From Rhodanobacter sp. B05 (lineage in GTDB: Bacteria > Pseudomonadota > Gammaproteobacteria > Xanthomonadales > Rhodanobacteraceae): a stretch of DNA of 64,000 nucleotides. The position numbers and the translations under genes were made by a program. Location: contig NZ_MUNU01000012.1 in NCBI RefSeq assembly GCF_002001085.1, forward strand, positions 62,001 to 126,000, written 5' to 3'. The notes beneath the pieces were generated by a model. The model had not been told where the DNA came from and searched no databases. It worked only from the letters and a program-made list of their open reading frames with translations. How positions within the stretch are numbered: position 1 is the first letter of the stretch; every line of letters begins with the position of its first letter. This document shows positions 36,422 to 45,142 of this stretch, in pieces.

Positions 36422-37788
36422 TGCCAACTGGCCACCTCGCCACGCAACGACATCCACCCATCACCGCCGAACCCGACGCCCGCACGGCCCCAATGAACAA
36501 CTCGATCACCTGCCGGACGACCGCGGAGAACACGGTCGACGGCAACCAACGATTCGATGGCGTTGACTTGAACGCGCTGGCGCGCGACGTCGGCACGCCG
36601 AGCCATGTCTATTCGGCAACCGCCGTGCGCCAGCGCATCAGCGAGCTGCAAGCCGCCTTGCGCGGACTCGATGCCGAGATCTGTTTTGCCGTCAAGGCAA
36701 ACAGCAATCTGGCGGTCCTGCAATTGATGAACGAAGCCGGCGTCGGCGCGGACATCGTGTCCATTGGCGAAATGCAGCGCAGCCTGAAAGCCGGGATTCC
36801 GGCGACCCGCATCGTGTTTTCCGGCGTGGGCAAGAGCGAAGACGAAATCGCGGCAGCCTTGCTGGCCGGCGTGTCCCGCTTCAATGTGGAATCGCACGAC
36901 GAATTTCAGACGCTGCAGCGGGTCGCCTGCGCGCAACAGCGGATCGCGAACGCCGCCGTACGCATCAACCCGGATGTCGACGCGCAGACGCATGCCAAGA
37001 TTTCCACCGGCAAGTCGGAAAACAAGTTCGGCGTCAGCATCGACGAAGCACGACGTTGGTTCGCCGGGAGCGCAAGGCATTCGCACGTCCGGCTGGATGG
37101 CCTGCACGTGCACATCGGGTCGCAGATCCTGTCGCTGGAACCCTATCGCCTGGCACTGGATCGGGTTGCCGGCTTCTGGCGCGAACTGGTGCAGGCCGGA
37201 CATCCGGTCAACAGCATCGACGTTGGTGGCGGCCTCGGCGTGTGCTATCACGCCGGCACCGATCGCCCGATGACGGCGACCGACTATGTCGACGTGATCC
37301 GCGCCGCCCTGGCCGGCTATCACGGCAAGTTGCTGCTGGAGCCGGGACGCTGGCTGGTCGCCGAGGCGGGCCTGCTGCTGACTCGCGTCATTCGCGTCAA
37401 GCACGGTGCGAGCCGCAACTTTCTGGTGCTGGATGCGGCCATGAACGACTTGGCGCGGCCGAGTCTGTACGACGCCTGGCACGACATCGTGCCGGTGCAC
37501 GGCGATCCCGGGCGGCCGGTGACGACGTACGACATCGTCGGCCCGGTGTGCGAAACCGGCGACACCTTTGCGCGTGCTCGCGAGCTGCCCGAATGTGCGG
37601 CGGGCGAGCTGCTGATGATCAGGGCCACCGGGGCGTACGGCGCCTCGATGGCGTCCACCTACAACTCGCGGCCACTGGCCGCCGAAGTCCTGCTCGACCG
37701 CGGCCGCTACGCCATCGTGCGACGGCGCCAGACCTTCGAGGACATGATCGCCGGCGAGCAGCCGGCGCAGAACTGGCAGACCCCATGA
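36421..37788 (+). CDS. PLP-dependent diaminopimelate decarboxylase-like enzyme
   Basis: The protein has 455 residues from ATG 36421; ATG 36493 would give 431, nearer the usual LysA length. It has the alanine-racemase-like barrel of the ornithine/DAP decarboxylase family. The PLP lysine is K92 in CFAVKANSN, and HVHIGSQI, VDVGGGLGV-type and LLEPGRWLVAEAG blocks bind the phosphate. CETGDTF is the active-site cysteine from the partner subunit, and GAYGASMASTYNSRP is the C-terminal signature. It has no signal peptide, unlike its neighbours. In this operon it more likely converts scavenged meso-DAP to lysine than serves biosynthesis. Other D,L-amino acid substrates are possible. Confidence 0.85.
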   Translation: MPTGHLATQRHPPITAEPDARTAPMNNSITCRTTAENTVDGNQRFDGVDLNALARDVGTPSHVYSATAVRQRISELQAALRGLDAEICFAVKANSNLAVLQLMNEAGVGADIVSIGEMQRSLKAGIPATRIVFSGVGKSEDEIAAALLAGVSRFNVESHDEFQTLQRVACAQQRIANAAVRINPDVDAQTHAKISTGKSENKFGVSIDEARRWFAGSARHSHVRLDGLHVHIGSQILSLEPYRLALDRVAGFWRELVQAGHPVNSIDVGGGLGVCYHAGTDRPMTATDYVDVIRAALAGYHGKLLLEPGRWLVAEAGLLLTRVIRVKHGASRNFLVLDAAMNDLARPSLYDAWHDIVPVHGDPGRPVTTYDIVGPVCETGDTFARARELPECAAGELLMIRATGAYGASMASTYNSRPLAAEVLLDRGRYAIVRRRQTFEDMIAGEQPAQNWQTP

Positions 37789-39341
37789 ACAAGATGGCGA
37801 AATTCGGCCTGTTGGCCCTGGCATGGATTGGCTGCACCACCGCCGCGCAGGCGACCGCACCGAAAACAGGGCCGGACGCCGACTACGACCGCCTGGTCGA
37901 TGCGGTGGTGGCACGCTACCACCTGCCCGGCATCGCCGTGGGCGTGATCGAGAATGGCCAAGTCACCTACATGCGCGGTGTCGGCGAGCTGGCCGACACC
38001 GGCCGGCCGATCAATCCGGACACGCTGTTCAAGATCGCTTCCAACAGCAAGGCGATGACGGCCACCGTGCTGGCGAGGCTGGTGCAGCAGGGCAAGCTGC
38101 GCTGGGACGATCCGGTGCGCAAGTATTTGCCGGGTTTTGCCATGTACGACCCGTGGGTCACGCGCAACATGCAGGTCGGCGACCTGCTGGTGCATCACAG
38201 CGGCCTGCCCGAGGGCGGTGGCGACCTGATGCTGTGGCCGCAGCCGAATCAGTTCACCCCGCAGGACATCATCGCCGGCCTGAAATACATCAAGCCGGCC
38301 TACAGCTTCCGCGCCGGCTACGCCTACGACAACCTGCTGTATGTAGTCGCCGGCGAAGTCGCTGCCGCAGCGGGGGGCGCACCCTATGCGCAATTGCTGC
38401 GACGCGAAGTATTCGATCCACTCGGGATGACACGCTGCCAGATCGGCACCTGGAACCGCGACGCGGTAGGCAACGTGGCCCAGCCGCACGGCCGCCGCGA
38501 CGGTCGCAACGTGGTCATCGACGCCGACGACGCGATCATCCACCCCACCACGATGGATGCCGCCGGTGGCATTCGCTGCAGCCTGCACGACATGCTGACC
38601 TGGGCACGCAACTGGCTGGCGCCGACGCCGCAGCAATTGCGGTGGCTGACCCCCGCGCAGCGGCAGCAGGAATGGACGCCGTACACGCCGATGCCGATTT
38701 CCGCGCGCCGCCGCGCCTGGGACGGCACCCGTTTCTATGCCTACGGGTACGGCTGGCGCATCGCGGATGTCGACGGCGAACTGACCGTGTCGCATACCGG
38801 CACGCTGTCGGGCATGTACTCGGCCATGACCTTGCTGCCTGATCGCGACAGCGGCTTCGTCTTTCTCATCAACGCCGAGGCCGAAGACGCGCGCACGGTG
38901 TTGAACGAGGTGCTGCTGAAGCACTTCACCGCGCCGGGCAAGGCGCGCAGCGTGGCCAGCTACGCCGACGAACTGGCGCGCGATGCACAGGCGCGCCACG
39001 CCTCACGTGTGCCGGACACCTCATCGCGCAAGCCCGCAAGCGCGGCCGATCTCGCTGCGGACCTGGGCGTGTGGCGCGACCCATGGTTCGGCGAAGTGTC
39101 CCTATGCGCCCGCGATCACGCCGTGCGATTCGCTTCCGCCAGGTCACCGATGCTGACCGGCAAGGTGATGCGCGTGGGCGATCGCTACCTGGTGCACTGG
39201 AACCACGGCGACGCCGAGGCGTGGTTGCGCTTTCCGGCAGCGGTCGATGGCGTCCTGCACATGGCCAAGGTCGACCCGGACGCGGACTTCAGTTACGACT
39301 ACGAGGATCTCGCGTTCAAACACATCGCTGACTGCCCCTGA
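37785..39341 (+). CDS. Serine hydrolase, class C beta-lactamase/DD-peptidase fold
   Basis: The protein has 518 residues with a signal peptide of about 24 residues. The nucleophile motif is S86-N-S-K89, the second motif is YAYDN (Tyr-x-Asn), and HTGTLSG supplies the third. A C-terminal domain after about residue 400 (a lipocalin-like DUF3471 type, GVWRDPWFGEVSLCARDHAVRFASARSP) is typical of AmpC-like peptidases and esterases. The start overlaps the preceding stop (ATGA). Such enzymes cleave D-Ala-type peptides or esters rather than antibiotics. It should act in the periplasm on peptides, but the substrate is not known. Confidence 0.87.
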   Translation: MNKMAKFGLLALAWIGCTTAAQATAPKTGPDADYDRLVDAVVARYHLPGIAVGVIENGQVTYMRGVGELADTGRPINPDTLFKIASNSKAMTATVLARLVQQGKLRWDDPVRKYLPGFAMYDPWVTRNMQVGDLLVHHSGLPEGGGDLMLWPQPNQFTPQDIIAGLKYIKPAYSFRAGYAYDNLLYVVAGEVAAAAGGAPYAQLLRREVFDPLGMTRCQIGTWNRDAVGNVAQPHGRRDGRNVVIDADDAIIHPTTMDAAGGIRCSLHDMLTWARNWLAPTPQQLRWLTPAQRQQEWTPYTPMPISARRRAWDGTRFYAYGYGWRIADVDGELTVSHTGTLSGMYSAMTLLPDRDSGFVFLINAEAEDARTVLNEVLLKHFTAPGKARSVASYADELARDAQARHASRVPDTSSRKPASAADLAADLGVWRDPWFGEVSLCARDHAVRFASARSPMLTGKVMRVGDRYLVHWNHGDAEAWLRFPAAVDGVLHMAKVDPDADFSYDYEDLAFKHIADCP

Positions 39342-39378
39342 ACCTGCGCGCCGCTTTCGCGCCGAGTTGGAGAGACCC

Positions 39379-40113
39379 ATGAAACATCATCACTTCGCCT
39401 TTCTGCTCTCGTTGCTTGCTCCGATCGCCTGCCTGTCGATCGCGTCCCGCGTGCACGCCAGCACGCAGCCAACGCTTTCGCCGGCAACCACTGCGGCCCA
39501 GGCCGATCTGGTCGAGATTCGCAGCCTGGTTCCGGACATGGCCGAGGACATCAAGTATGCCGGCAGCGACAACTTCGTCGGCCGACCGGTCGACGGCTAC
39601 CGCGCCGCCAGGTGCTACCTGCTGCGGCCCGTCGCCGAGGCGCTGGCGCGTGTCGAACACGATCTGCGCCGCCAGCACCAGCGCCTGAAGCTGTTCGACT
39701 GTTACCGTCCGGCGCGCGCCGTTGCCGATTTCGTGCGCTGGGCGCACGACCTGTCCGACCAGCGGACCAAGGCCGCGCACTATCCGCTGATCGACAAGAG
39801 TCAACTGCTGGGCACCTATATCGCCTCGGTCTCCGGCCACAGCCGCGGCGCCACCACCGACCTCACCCTGATGCAATGCAATGCACGGGGCGGCCACTGC
39901 CGACCGCTGGACATGGGTACGCACTTCGATTACTTCGGCACGCTGGCACATACCGATGCGACAGAGGCCACGGCGACCCAGCATGCCAACCGGCAGCGAC
40001 TGCGCGCGGCGATGCAGCGCGAGGGCTTCGTCAACTATTCCATGGAATGGTGGCACTACACGCTGGAGCCCGAGCCCACGCCGCACACCATCTACGACGT
40101 GCCGGTCGAGTAG
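39379..40113 (+). CDS. D-alanyl-D-alanine dipeptidase, VanX/DdpX-like
   Basis: The enzyme hydrolyses the D-Ala-D-Ala dipeptide. It has 244 residues with a signal peptide of about 28 residues, so it is periplasmic. The zinc site is His154-x6-Asp161 in SGHSRGATTDLTL, with the catalytic Glu223 and third ligand His226 in MEWWHYTLE. RPARAVADFVRWA and MGTHFDYFG are further family blocks. It sits 37 bases after the serine hydrolase. With no vanH or vanA nearby it is not a glycopeptide-resistance gene. Like E. coli DdpX it would salvage D-Ala from dipeptides. Confidence 0.92.
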   Translation: MKHHHFAFLLSLLAPIACLSIASRVHASTQPTLSPATTAAQADLVEIRSLVPDMAEDIKYAGSDNFVGRPVDGYRAARCYLLRPVAEALARVEHDLRRQHQRLKLFDCYRPARAVADFVRWAHDLSDQRTKAAHYPLIDKSQLLGTYIASVSGHSRGATTDLTLMQCNARGGHCRPLDMGTHFDYFGTLAHTDATEATATQHANRQRLRAAMQREGFVNYSMEWWHYTLEPEPTPHTIYDVPVE

Positions 40114-40146
40114 CCGATACCAAACACAAGCCGGAGGAACCGTGAC

Positions 40147-41205
40147 ATGCAAATCAAGCCGATCTTGCTGCTGGCCATGCTGTCGATTGCCTGCGCGCAG
40201 GCGCACGCCGACGACACGAAGGCGGCGCAAGTCGACGCGATCATGCACGAGTACGCCGGCGACGTGCCAGGCGCCTCCCTGCTGATCCTCAAGGACGGCA
40301 AGCCCGTGCTCAGCCGCGGCTACGGCATGGCCAACCTGGAAGATCATGTCGCCGCCACGCCGGTCACGGACTATCGCCTGGCCTCGGTGACCAAGCAATT
40401 CATCGCCGCGGCGATCCTGCTGTTGCGCCAGGACGGCAAGCTGCACCTGCACGATTCGGTGCGCCAGTGGTTGCCGTCGCTGCCCGCCAGCGACGCCGGC
40501 GTCCGCATCGAAAACCTGCTCGACCACACGGGCGGCCTCACCGATTACGAAGACCTGATCCCCACCGACTTCAAGGGCCAGGTTAGCGACGCCGACGTAC
40601 TGCGCTGGCTGTCGGCCGATAGCGGGCATTACTTCCCACCGGGCCAGGGCTATCGATACAGCAACAGCGGCTATGTGCTGCTCGGACTGATCGTCGAACG
40701 CGCCTCGCACATGACCCTGCCGACCTTCCTCAAGCAGCGTATCTTCGACCCGCTGGGCATGACGCACACGCTGCTGTACGAACACCACCGCGGCCCGCAG
40801 GTGCCGCATCGCGCCTACGGCTACAGCGAGGAGAACGGCAAGTGGACGCGCACCGACCAGGACGCGACGAGCGCCACCCGGGGCGATGGCGGCATCTATT
40901 CGTGCATCGAGGACATGGCGAAGTGGGACGCCGCGCTGTACGACGACCGCCTGCTCAGCGCCGCCTCGCGCAAGCTGGCCTTCACCCCGCATGTGAAGGT
41001 CACCGGCGAGCCCTATGAGGCGTACTACGGATTCGGCTGGCGCATCAGCGGCGACACCATCTGGCATTCGGGCGAGAGCATCGGCTTCCGCAACGTGATC
41101 GTGCGCTGGCCGAAACAGCACTTCACGATCGTCCTGCTCAGCAACCGCAATGCGCCCGAGCCCTACCGCACGGCGCTGGCGATCGCCAGGATCTACCAGC
41201 CGTGA
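40147..41205 (+). CDS. Serine hydrolase, beta-lactamase/DD-peptidase fold (second copy)
   Basis: The protein has 352 residues with a signal peptide of about 21 residues. The S80-V-T-K83 motif carries the nucleophile, YSNSGY is the Tyr-x-Asn motif, and the third motif region is WHSGESIGFRN. It is shorter than the neighbouring serine hydrolase and lacks its extra C-terminal domain. A good ribosome-binding site (GGAGG) lies eleven bases before ATG 40147. The stop overlaps a possible GTG of the following amidase. It is probably a D-aminopeptidase or DD-carboxypeptidase-like enzyme for stem peptides. Confidence 0.88.
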   Translation: MQIKPILLLAMLSIACAQAHADDTKAAQVDAIMHEYAGDVPGASLLILKDGKPVLSRGYGMANLEDHVAATPVTDYRLASVTKQFIAAAILLLRQDGKLHLHDSVRQWLPSLPASDAGVRIENLLDHTGGLTDYEDLIPTDFKGQVSDADVLRWLSADSGHYFPPGQGYRYSNSGYVLLGLIVERASHMTLPTFLKQRIFDPLGMTHTLLYEHHRGPQVPHRAYGYSEENGKWTRTDQDATSATRGDGGIYSCIEDMAKWDAALYDDRLLSAASRKLAFTPHVKVTGEPYEAYYGFGWRISGDTIWHSGESIGFRNVIVRWPKQHFTIVLLSNRNAPEPYRTALAIARIYQP

Positions 41206-41225
41206 CGAAGCAGGGAGATGCCCAC

Positions 41226-41999
41226 ATGCGTGAACCGTTCCGCCGCCGCGGCTTGCTGCTCCGCACGGCCGCAACGTTTCTGGTCGCGCTGCTCGCCGCC
41301 TGCGCCCATGCGCCCGCGCGCAACCCGCTGGCGACCTGGGTACCGTCGAAGAACCACGATATCCGGCGACCGGTACTGATCGTGCTGCATTACACCGAGC
41401 AACATTCGGTGCAGCAGAGCCTGGATACCTTGCGCAGCGCGAACAGCGGCGGCCCGGTCAGCGCGCACTATCTCATCGGCGCAGATGGCCATGTCTACCA
41501 GCTGGTTGCCGACCAGCTGCGCGCATGGCACGCCGGCCCGGGACGCTGGGGCACGATCACCGACGTCAACTCCGCCTCCATCGGCATCGAACTGGACAAC
41601 GATGGCGCCACGCCATTCGCGCAAGCGCAGATCGACAGCCTGCTGCGCCTGCTCACCGACCTCACCGGACGCCTGCAGATCCCGCGCACGCAGATCATCG
41701 GCCACCAGGATCTCGCGCCCACGCGCAGGGATGATCCGGGCCCGCTGTTTCCATGGGCGCAACTGGCCGCCGCGGGGTTCGGGCGCTGGCCGCAAGGCAC
41801 CCTGGTCGATCCGCCCGCGGAATTCGACCCGTGGATGGCAATGGCCGTGCTCGGCTACCCGCTGCAGGATCGCGCCGCCGCGGTGCGCGCATTCCACAAC
41901 CATTTCCGCGGCATCGGCGGCGAGACGCTCGATGCGCAGGATCTGCGCATCCTGTACAACCTGGTGCAGCAGATCGAGGTGGAAGGTGGCGGCGATTGA
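41226..41999 (+). CDS. amiD: N-acetylmuramoyl-L-alanine amidase, AmiD-like lipoprotein
   Basis: The enzyme cuts the MurNAc-L-Ala bond and frees the stem peptide. It has 257 residues from ATG 41226, with AGGGAG eight bases upstream (a GTG at 41202 is the alternative). The lipobox LLAAC at Cys26 makes it a lipoprotein. The zinc ligands His55, His160 and Asp170 match the AmiD/AmpD amidase_2 pattern, and the C-terminal 70 residues resemble the AmiD peptidoglycan-binding domain. It ends the six-gene plus-strand operon. Together with the preceding enzymes it would supply free stem peptides in the periplasm. Confidence 0.92.
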   Translation: MREPFRRRGLLLRTAATFLVALLAACAHAPARNPLATWVPSKNHDIRRPVLIVLHYTEQHSVQQSLDTLRSANSGGPVSAHYLIGADGHVYQLVADQLRAWHAGPGRWGTITDVNSASIGIELDNDGATPFAQAQIDSLLRLLTDLTGRLQIPRTQIIGHQDLAPTRRDDPGPLFPWAQLAAAGFGRWPQGTLVDPPAEFDPWMAMAVLGYPLQDRAAAVRAFHNHFRGIGGETLDAQDLRILYNLVQQIEVEGGGD

Positions 42000-42016
42000 G
42001 GGTCCGCCGGGCTGGT

Positions 42017-45000
42017 CTACACCTGCAATCGATCCGCTGGCCGCGCCACCAGCGCATACAGCGCCGGCATCAGGAACATGCCGATCAGCAGTCGCGACAG
42101 CATGCCGGCCACGATCACCAGCGCGAACGGGCGTTGCGAATCGGTGCCGACACCGCTGGCGATCGCGGCCGGCAACAGGCCCAGCGCGGCCACCAGCGCC
42201 GTCATCGTGATCGGGCGCAGGCGCAGCACCGCGGCCTCGTGCACCGCCTTGCCGATCTCCATGCCGCCCAGCCGCAGCTCGTTGACGCAGGAGATGTAGA
42301 CCACGCCGGTCAGCACCGAGACGCCGAACAGCACGATGAAGCCGATGCCGGACGATACCGAGAACGGCGTGCCGGTGAGCCACATCGCCACGATCGCGCC
42401 AACGGGTGCGGACAGCAGCACGCCGATCACGGTGATGAACGGGAACTTGAAGTTGCCGTAGAGCACGAACAGCAGGCCGAAGATCAGCAGCAGGGTGAGC
42501 GGCAGGATCACGTTCATCTGCGCGCGCGAGGCGGTGTACTCCTTGTACTCGCCGCCCCACTCCAGCCGATAGCCGTGCGGCAGTTTCACGTCGCGGGCGA
42601 CCTGCCCGATCGCATCGTTGACGGCACCGGCGAGGTCGCGTCCGGTCACCGAGAACTGCACGCCGATGTAGCGTGAACCGTTCTCGCGGTAAATGAAGGA
42701 GGCGCCGTTGGCGACGCTGATGTCGGCCAGCTCCTTCAGCGGAATCTGCTGGCCGCCCGGCGTGGCTACCGGAATCTCGCCGATCTGCTGCGGGTTGTCG
42801 CGATACTGCGGCTCAAGGCGCACCAGCAGGTCGAACTGCTTCTCGCCCTGCGCCACTTCGGTGGCCACGTCGCCGCCGATCGCCGCCTCGATCAGCTTGT
42901 TGATGTCGTCGACGTTGATCCCGTAGCGGGCGATCTTCGCGCGATCGATCTTGATCGCCAGATTCGGCTGGCCGAGTTCGTGCACCAGGGTCACGTCGGT
43001 GATGCCCCGCACCTTCTCCATCACCTGCTTGATCGCCTTGCCCTTGTCCTGCAGCGTGTGCAGGTCGGGCCCGTAGATCTTGACCGCCAGCGAACTCTTC
43101 AGGCCGGTCTCGGCCTCGTCCACGGCGTCCTCGGCGGGCTGCGTGTAGTTGAACTGGATGCCGGGAAATACCTCCAGCTTCTTGTTGATGGCGTCGATCA
43201 GGTCCTGCTTGCTGCGGTATTCGCCGCCCCACTGCGAGTACGGCTTGAGGCCGACGAAGAATTCGTCATTGAAGAAACCGGTGGAGTCGGTGCCATCGTC
43301 CGGTCGCCCCAATTCCGAGGTGACCGTGGTGACGACGGGGAACGAGCGCAGGATCTCGCGTATCTGCGGCGAGATCTTCGATGCCTCCTTGAAGGAAATG
43401 GTGTACGGCATGGTCGCGCGCACCCACAGCGAGCCTTCGTCCAGGTGCGGCATGAACTCGGCGCCGATGCCGCGCATCATCAGCAGCGCCAGCGCCAGCA
43501 GCAACGCCGACGCCGCGGCCACCCCCCACGCACGCGGCTGCAGGCGTTCAAGCGACCGCACATACCATGACTTGAACTTCTCGTAGATCGCGTTGCGCCG
43601 TTCGCGCACGCCGCGACGCATGAACAGCGCGCACAGCACCGGCAGCAAGGTCAGCGTGACGAGCAGCGAGCCGACCAGGGCGAAAATCATGGTGTCGGCC
43701 ATCGGCTTGAACAGCGTGCCGGAAGGCCCGTTGAGCACGTAGATCGGCAGGAAACTGGCCACGATAACCGCCACCGCGTAGACCAGTGGCCGGTCGACTT
43801 CCGACGCGGCGCTCTGGATGACCTCGCGGATGTTGAACTCGGATCCTTGCCGCGCGGCCAGCTCGCGGAAGATGTTCTCGACCATGAAGATCGCGCCGTC
43901 GACCAGGATGCCGAAATCCACCGCGCCGATCGACAGCAGGTTGGCCGAGGCATTCTTGAGATCCAGGCACACGAAGGCGAACAGCAGGGCCAGCGGGATC
44001 GTCACGGCGACGATCAGGCCCGCGCGCACGTCGTACAGGAAGAAGATCAGCACCCCGATCACCAACACCATGCCCAGCAGCAGGTTGTGCATCACCACGC
44101 CCTTGGTCTGCTGGATCAGGTCGGTGAGGTCGTAGAACGGGTGGACCTTCACGTCCCGGGGCAGGATCTCGCTGTTGAGCTCGCGGGTCTTCGCCTCGAC
44201 CTGCTGCAACACGTTCTCGGTCTTCGACCCGGTCAGCGCCAGGATCACGCCTTCGACGGCATCGTCCTGGTTCATGTAGCCGAACTCGCCCAGCCGCGGC
44301 GCGATGCCGATCTGCACCGTGCCGACGTTCTTCACCAGGATCGGCGTGCCGTCGTGCACCGCCAGCACCACATTGCCGATGTCCTGCTCGGTTTCGAGCC
44401 GGCCCAGCCCGCGCACGTAGAAGAACTGCCCGCCCTGCGAGTAGAAGCCGCCGCCGGCATTGCTGTTGTTGGCGGCCAGTGCCGATTCCACCTGCGCCAC
44501 CGAAAGCCCCAGCGCGGCGATCTTCACCGGGTCGAGCAACACCTGGTACTGCATGGTGCCGCCACCGAAGCCGGAATCGTCGGCCACGCCGGGCACCGAG
44601 CGGTACTGCGGCGCGACGATCCAGTCGTCCAGCGTCTTCAGTTCCATCGGCGAGCGATCGGTGCTCTGCAGCACGTAGCGATACACCAGTCCGGAAGGCG
44701 GCGACATCGGCGACATCGAAGGCGCCACGCCATTAGGCAGGGTGATGGCGGGTATCCGGTTGTAGACGCGCTGGCGCGCAAAATACGGATCGGTACCGTC
44801 GGCGAAGGTCAGGGTGACGTCGGACAGGCCGTAGAGCGAAATGGAGCGCTTGGTGACCAGCCCGGGAATCGCATTCAGGCCCAGCTCCACCGGCACCGTG
44901 ATCAGCCGTTCCACCTCTTCCGCCGAATGCCCCGGCCATTGCGTGACGATGTCCACCATCGGCGGCGACAGGTTCGGATACGCATCCATCGGCAGCACGT

Positions 45001-45142
45001 TGTAGGCCCATACGCCGGCCGCGGCCAGCCCCAGCGCCAGCAGCACCACCAGCAGGCGTTGCTGCAGCGCGAAGGCGACAATGCGGTTGATCAGCGACGT
45101 CGAACGCGGCGACGTCTCCTCGGCTGGCGTCTGCTCGCTCAT
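42017..45142 (-). CDS. RND efflux pump, heavy-metal (CzcA/CusA) type
   Basis: The inner-membrane proton-driven pump has 1041 residues with twelve TM helices and two large periplasmic loops. TM4 carries SIGAVDFGILVDGAIFMVEN, the acidic pattern of HME-RND pumps for divalent metals. Lack of the CusA methionine pair cannot be excluded by eye, so Cu/Ag versus Zn/Co/Ni stays open. The last TM reads GMLSRLLIGMFLMPALYAL, departing from the usual STLLTL form. It is the third gene of OMF-MFP-RND, coupled to the adaptor by ATGA overlap. The amidase gene converges 17 bases beyond its stop. Confidence 0.93.
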   Translation of the reverse strand: MSEQTPAEETSPRSTSLINRIVAFALQQRLLVVLLALGLAAAGVWAYNVLPMDAYPNLSPPMVDIVTQWPGHSAEEVERLITVPVELGLNAIPGLVTKRSISLYGLSDVTLTFADGTDPYFARQRVYNRIPAITLPNGVAPSMSPMSPPSGLVYRYVLQSTDRSPMELKTLDDWIVAPQYRSVPGVADDSGFGGGTMQYQVLLDPVKIAALGLSVAQVESALAANNSNAGGGFYSQGGQFFYVRGLGRLETEQDIGNVVLAVHDGTPILVKNVGTVQIGIAPRLGEFGYMNQDDAVEGVILALTGSKTENVLQQVEAKTRELNSEILPRDVKVHPFYDLTDLIQQTKGVVMHNLLLGMVLVIGVLIFFLYDVRAGLIVAVTIPLALLFAFVCLDLKNASANLLSIGAVDFGILVDGAIFMVENIFRELAARQGSEFNIREVIQSAASEVDRPLVYAVAVIVASFLPIYVLNGPSGTLFKPMADTMIFALVGSLLVTLTLLPVLCALFMRRGVRERRNAIYEKFKSWYVRSLERLQPRAWGVAAASALLLALALLMMRGIGAEFMPHLDEGSLWVRATMPYTISFKEASKISPQIREILRSFPVVTTVTSELGRPDDGTDSTGFFNDEFFVGLKPYSQWGGEYRSKQDLIDAINKKLEVFPGIQFNYTQPAEDAVDEAETGLKSSLAVKIYGPDLHTLQDKGKAIKQVMEKVRGITDVTLVHELGQPNLAIKIDRAKIARYGINVDDINKLIEAAIGGDVATEVAQGEKQFDLLVRLEPQYRDNPQQIGEIPVATPGGQQIPLKELADISVANGASFIYRENGSRYIGVQFSVTGRDLAGAVNDAIGQVARDVKLPHGYRLEWGGEYKEYTASRAQMNVILPLTLLLIFGLLFVLYGNFKFPFITVIGVLLSAPVGAIVAMWLTGTPFSVSSGIGFIVLFGVSVLTGVVYISCVNELRLGGMEIGKAVHEAAVLRLRPITMTALVAALGLLPAAIASGVGTDSQRPFALVIVAGMLSRLLIGMFLMPALYALVARPADRLQV

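Noticed and set aside
39379..40113. VanX-like gene as part of glycopeptide resistance
   Set aside because: No vanH, vanA or VanRS partner; the signal peptide and neighbours point to D-Ala-D-Ala salvage.
37785..41205. The two serine hydrolases as beta-lactamases giving resistance
   Set aside because: They have the fold and S-x-x-K motif only; length, extra domain and operon context fit peptidases.
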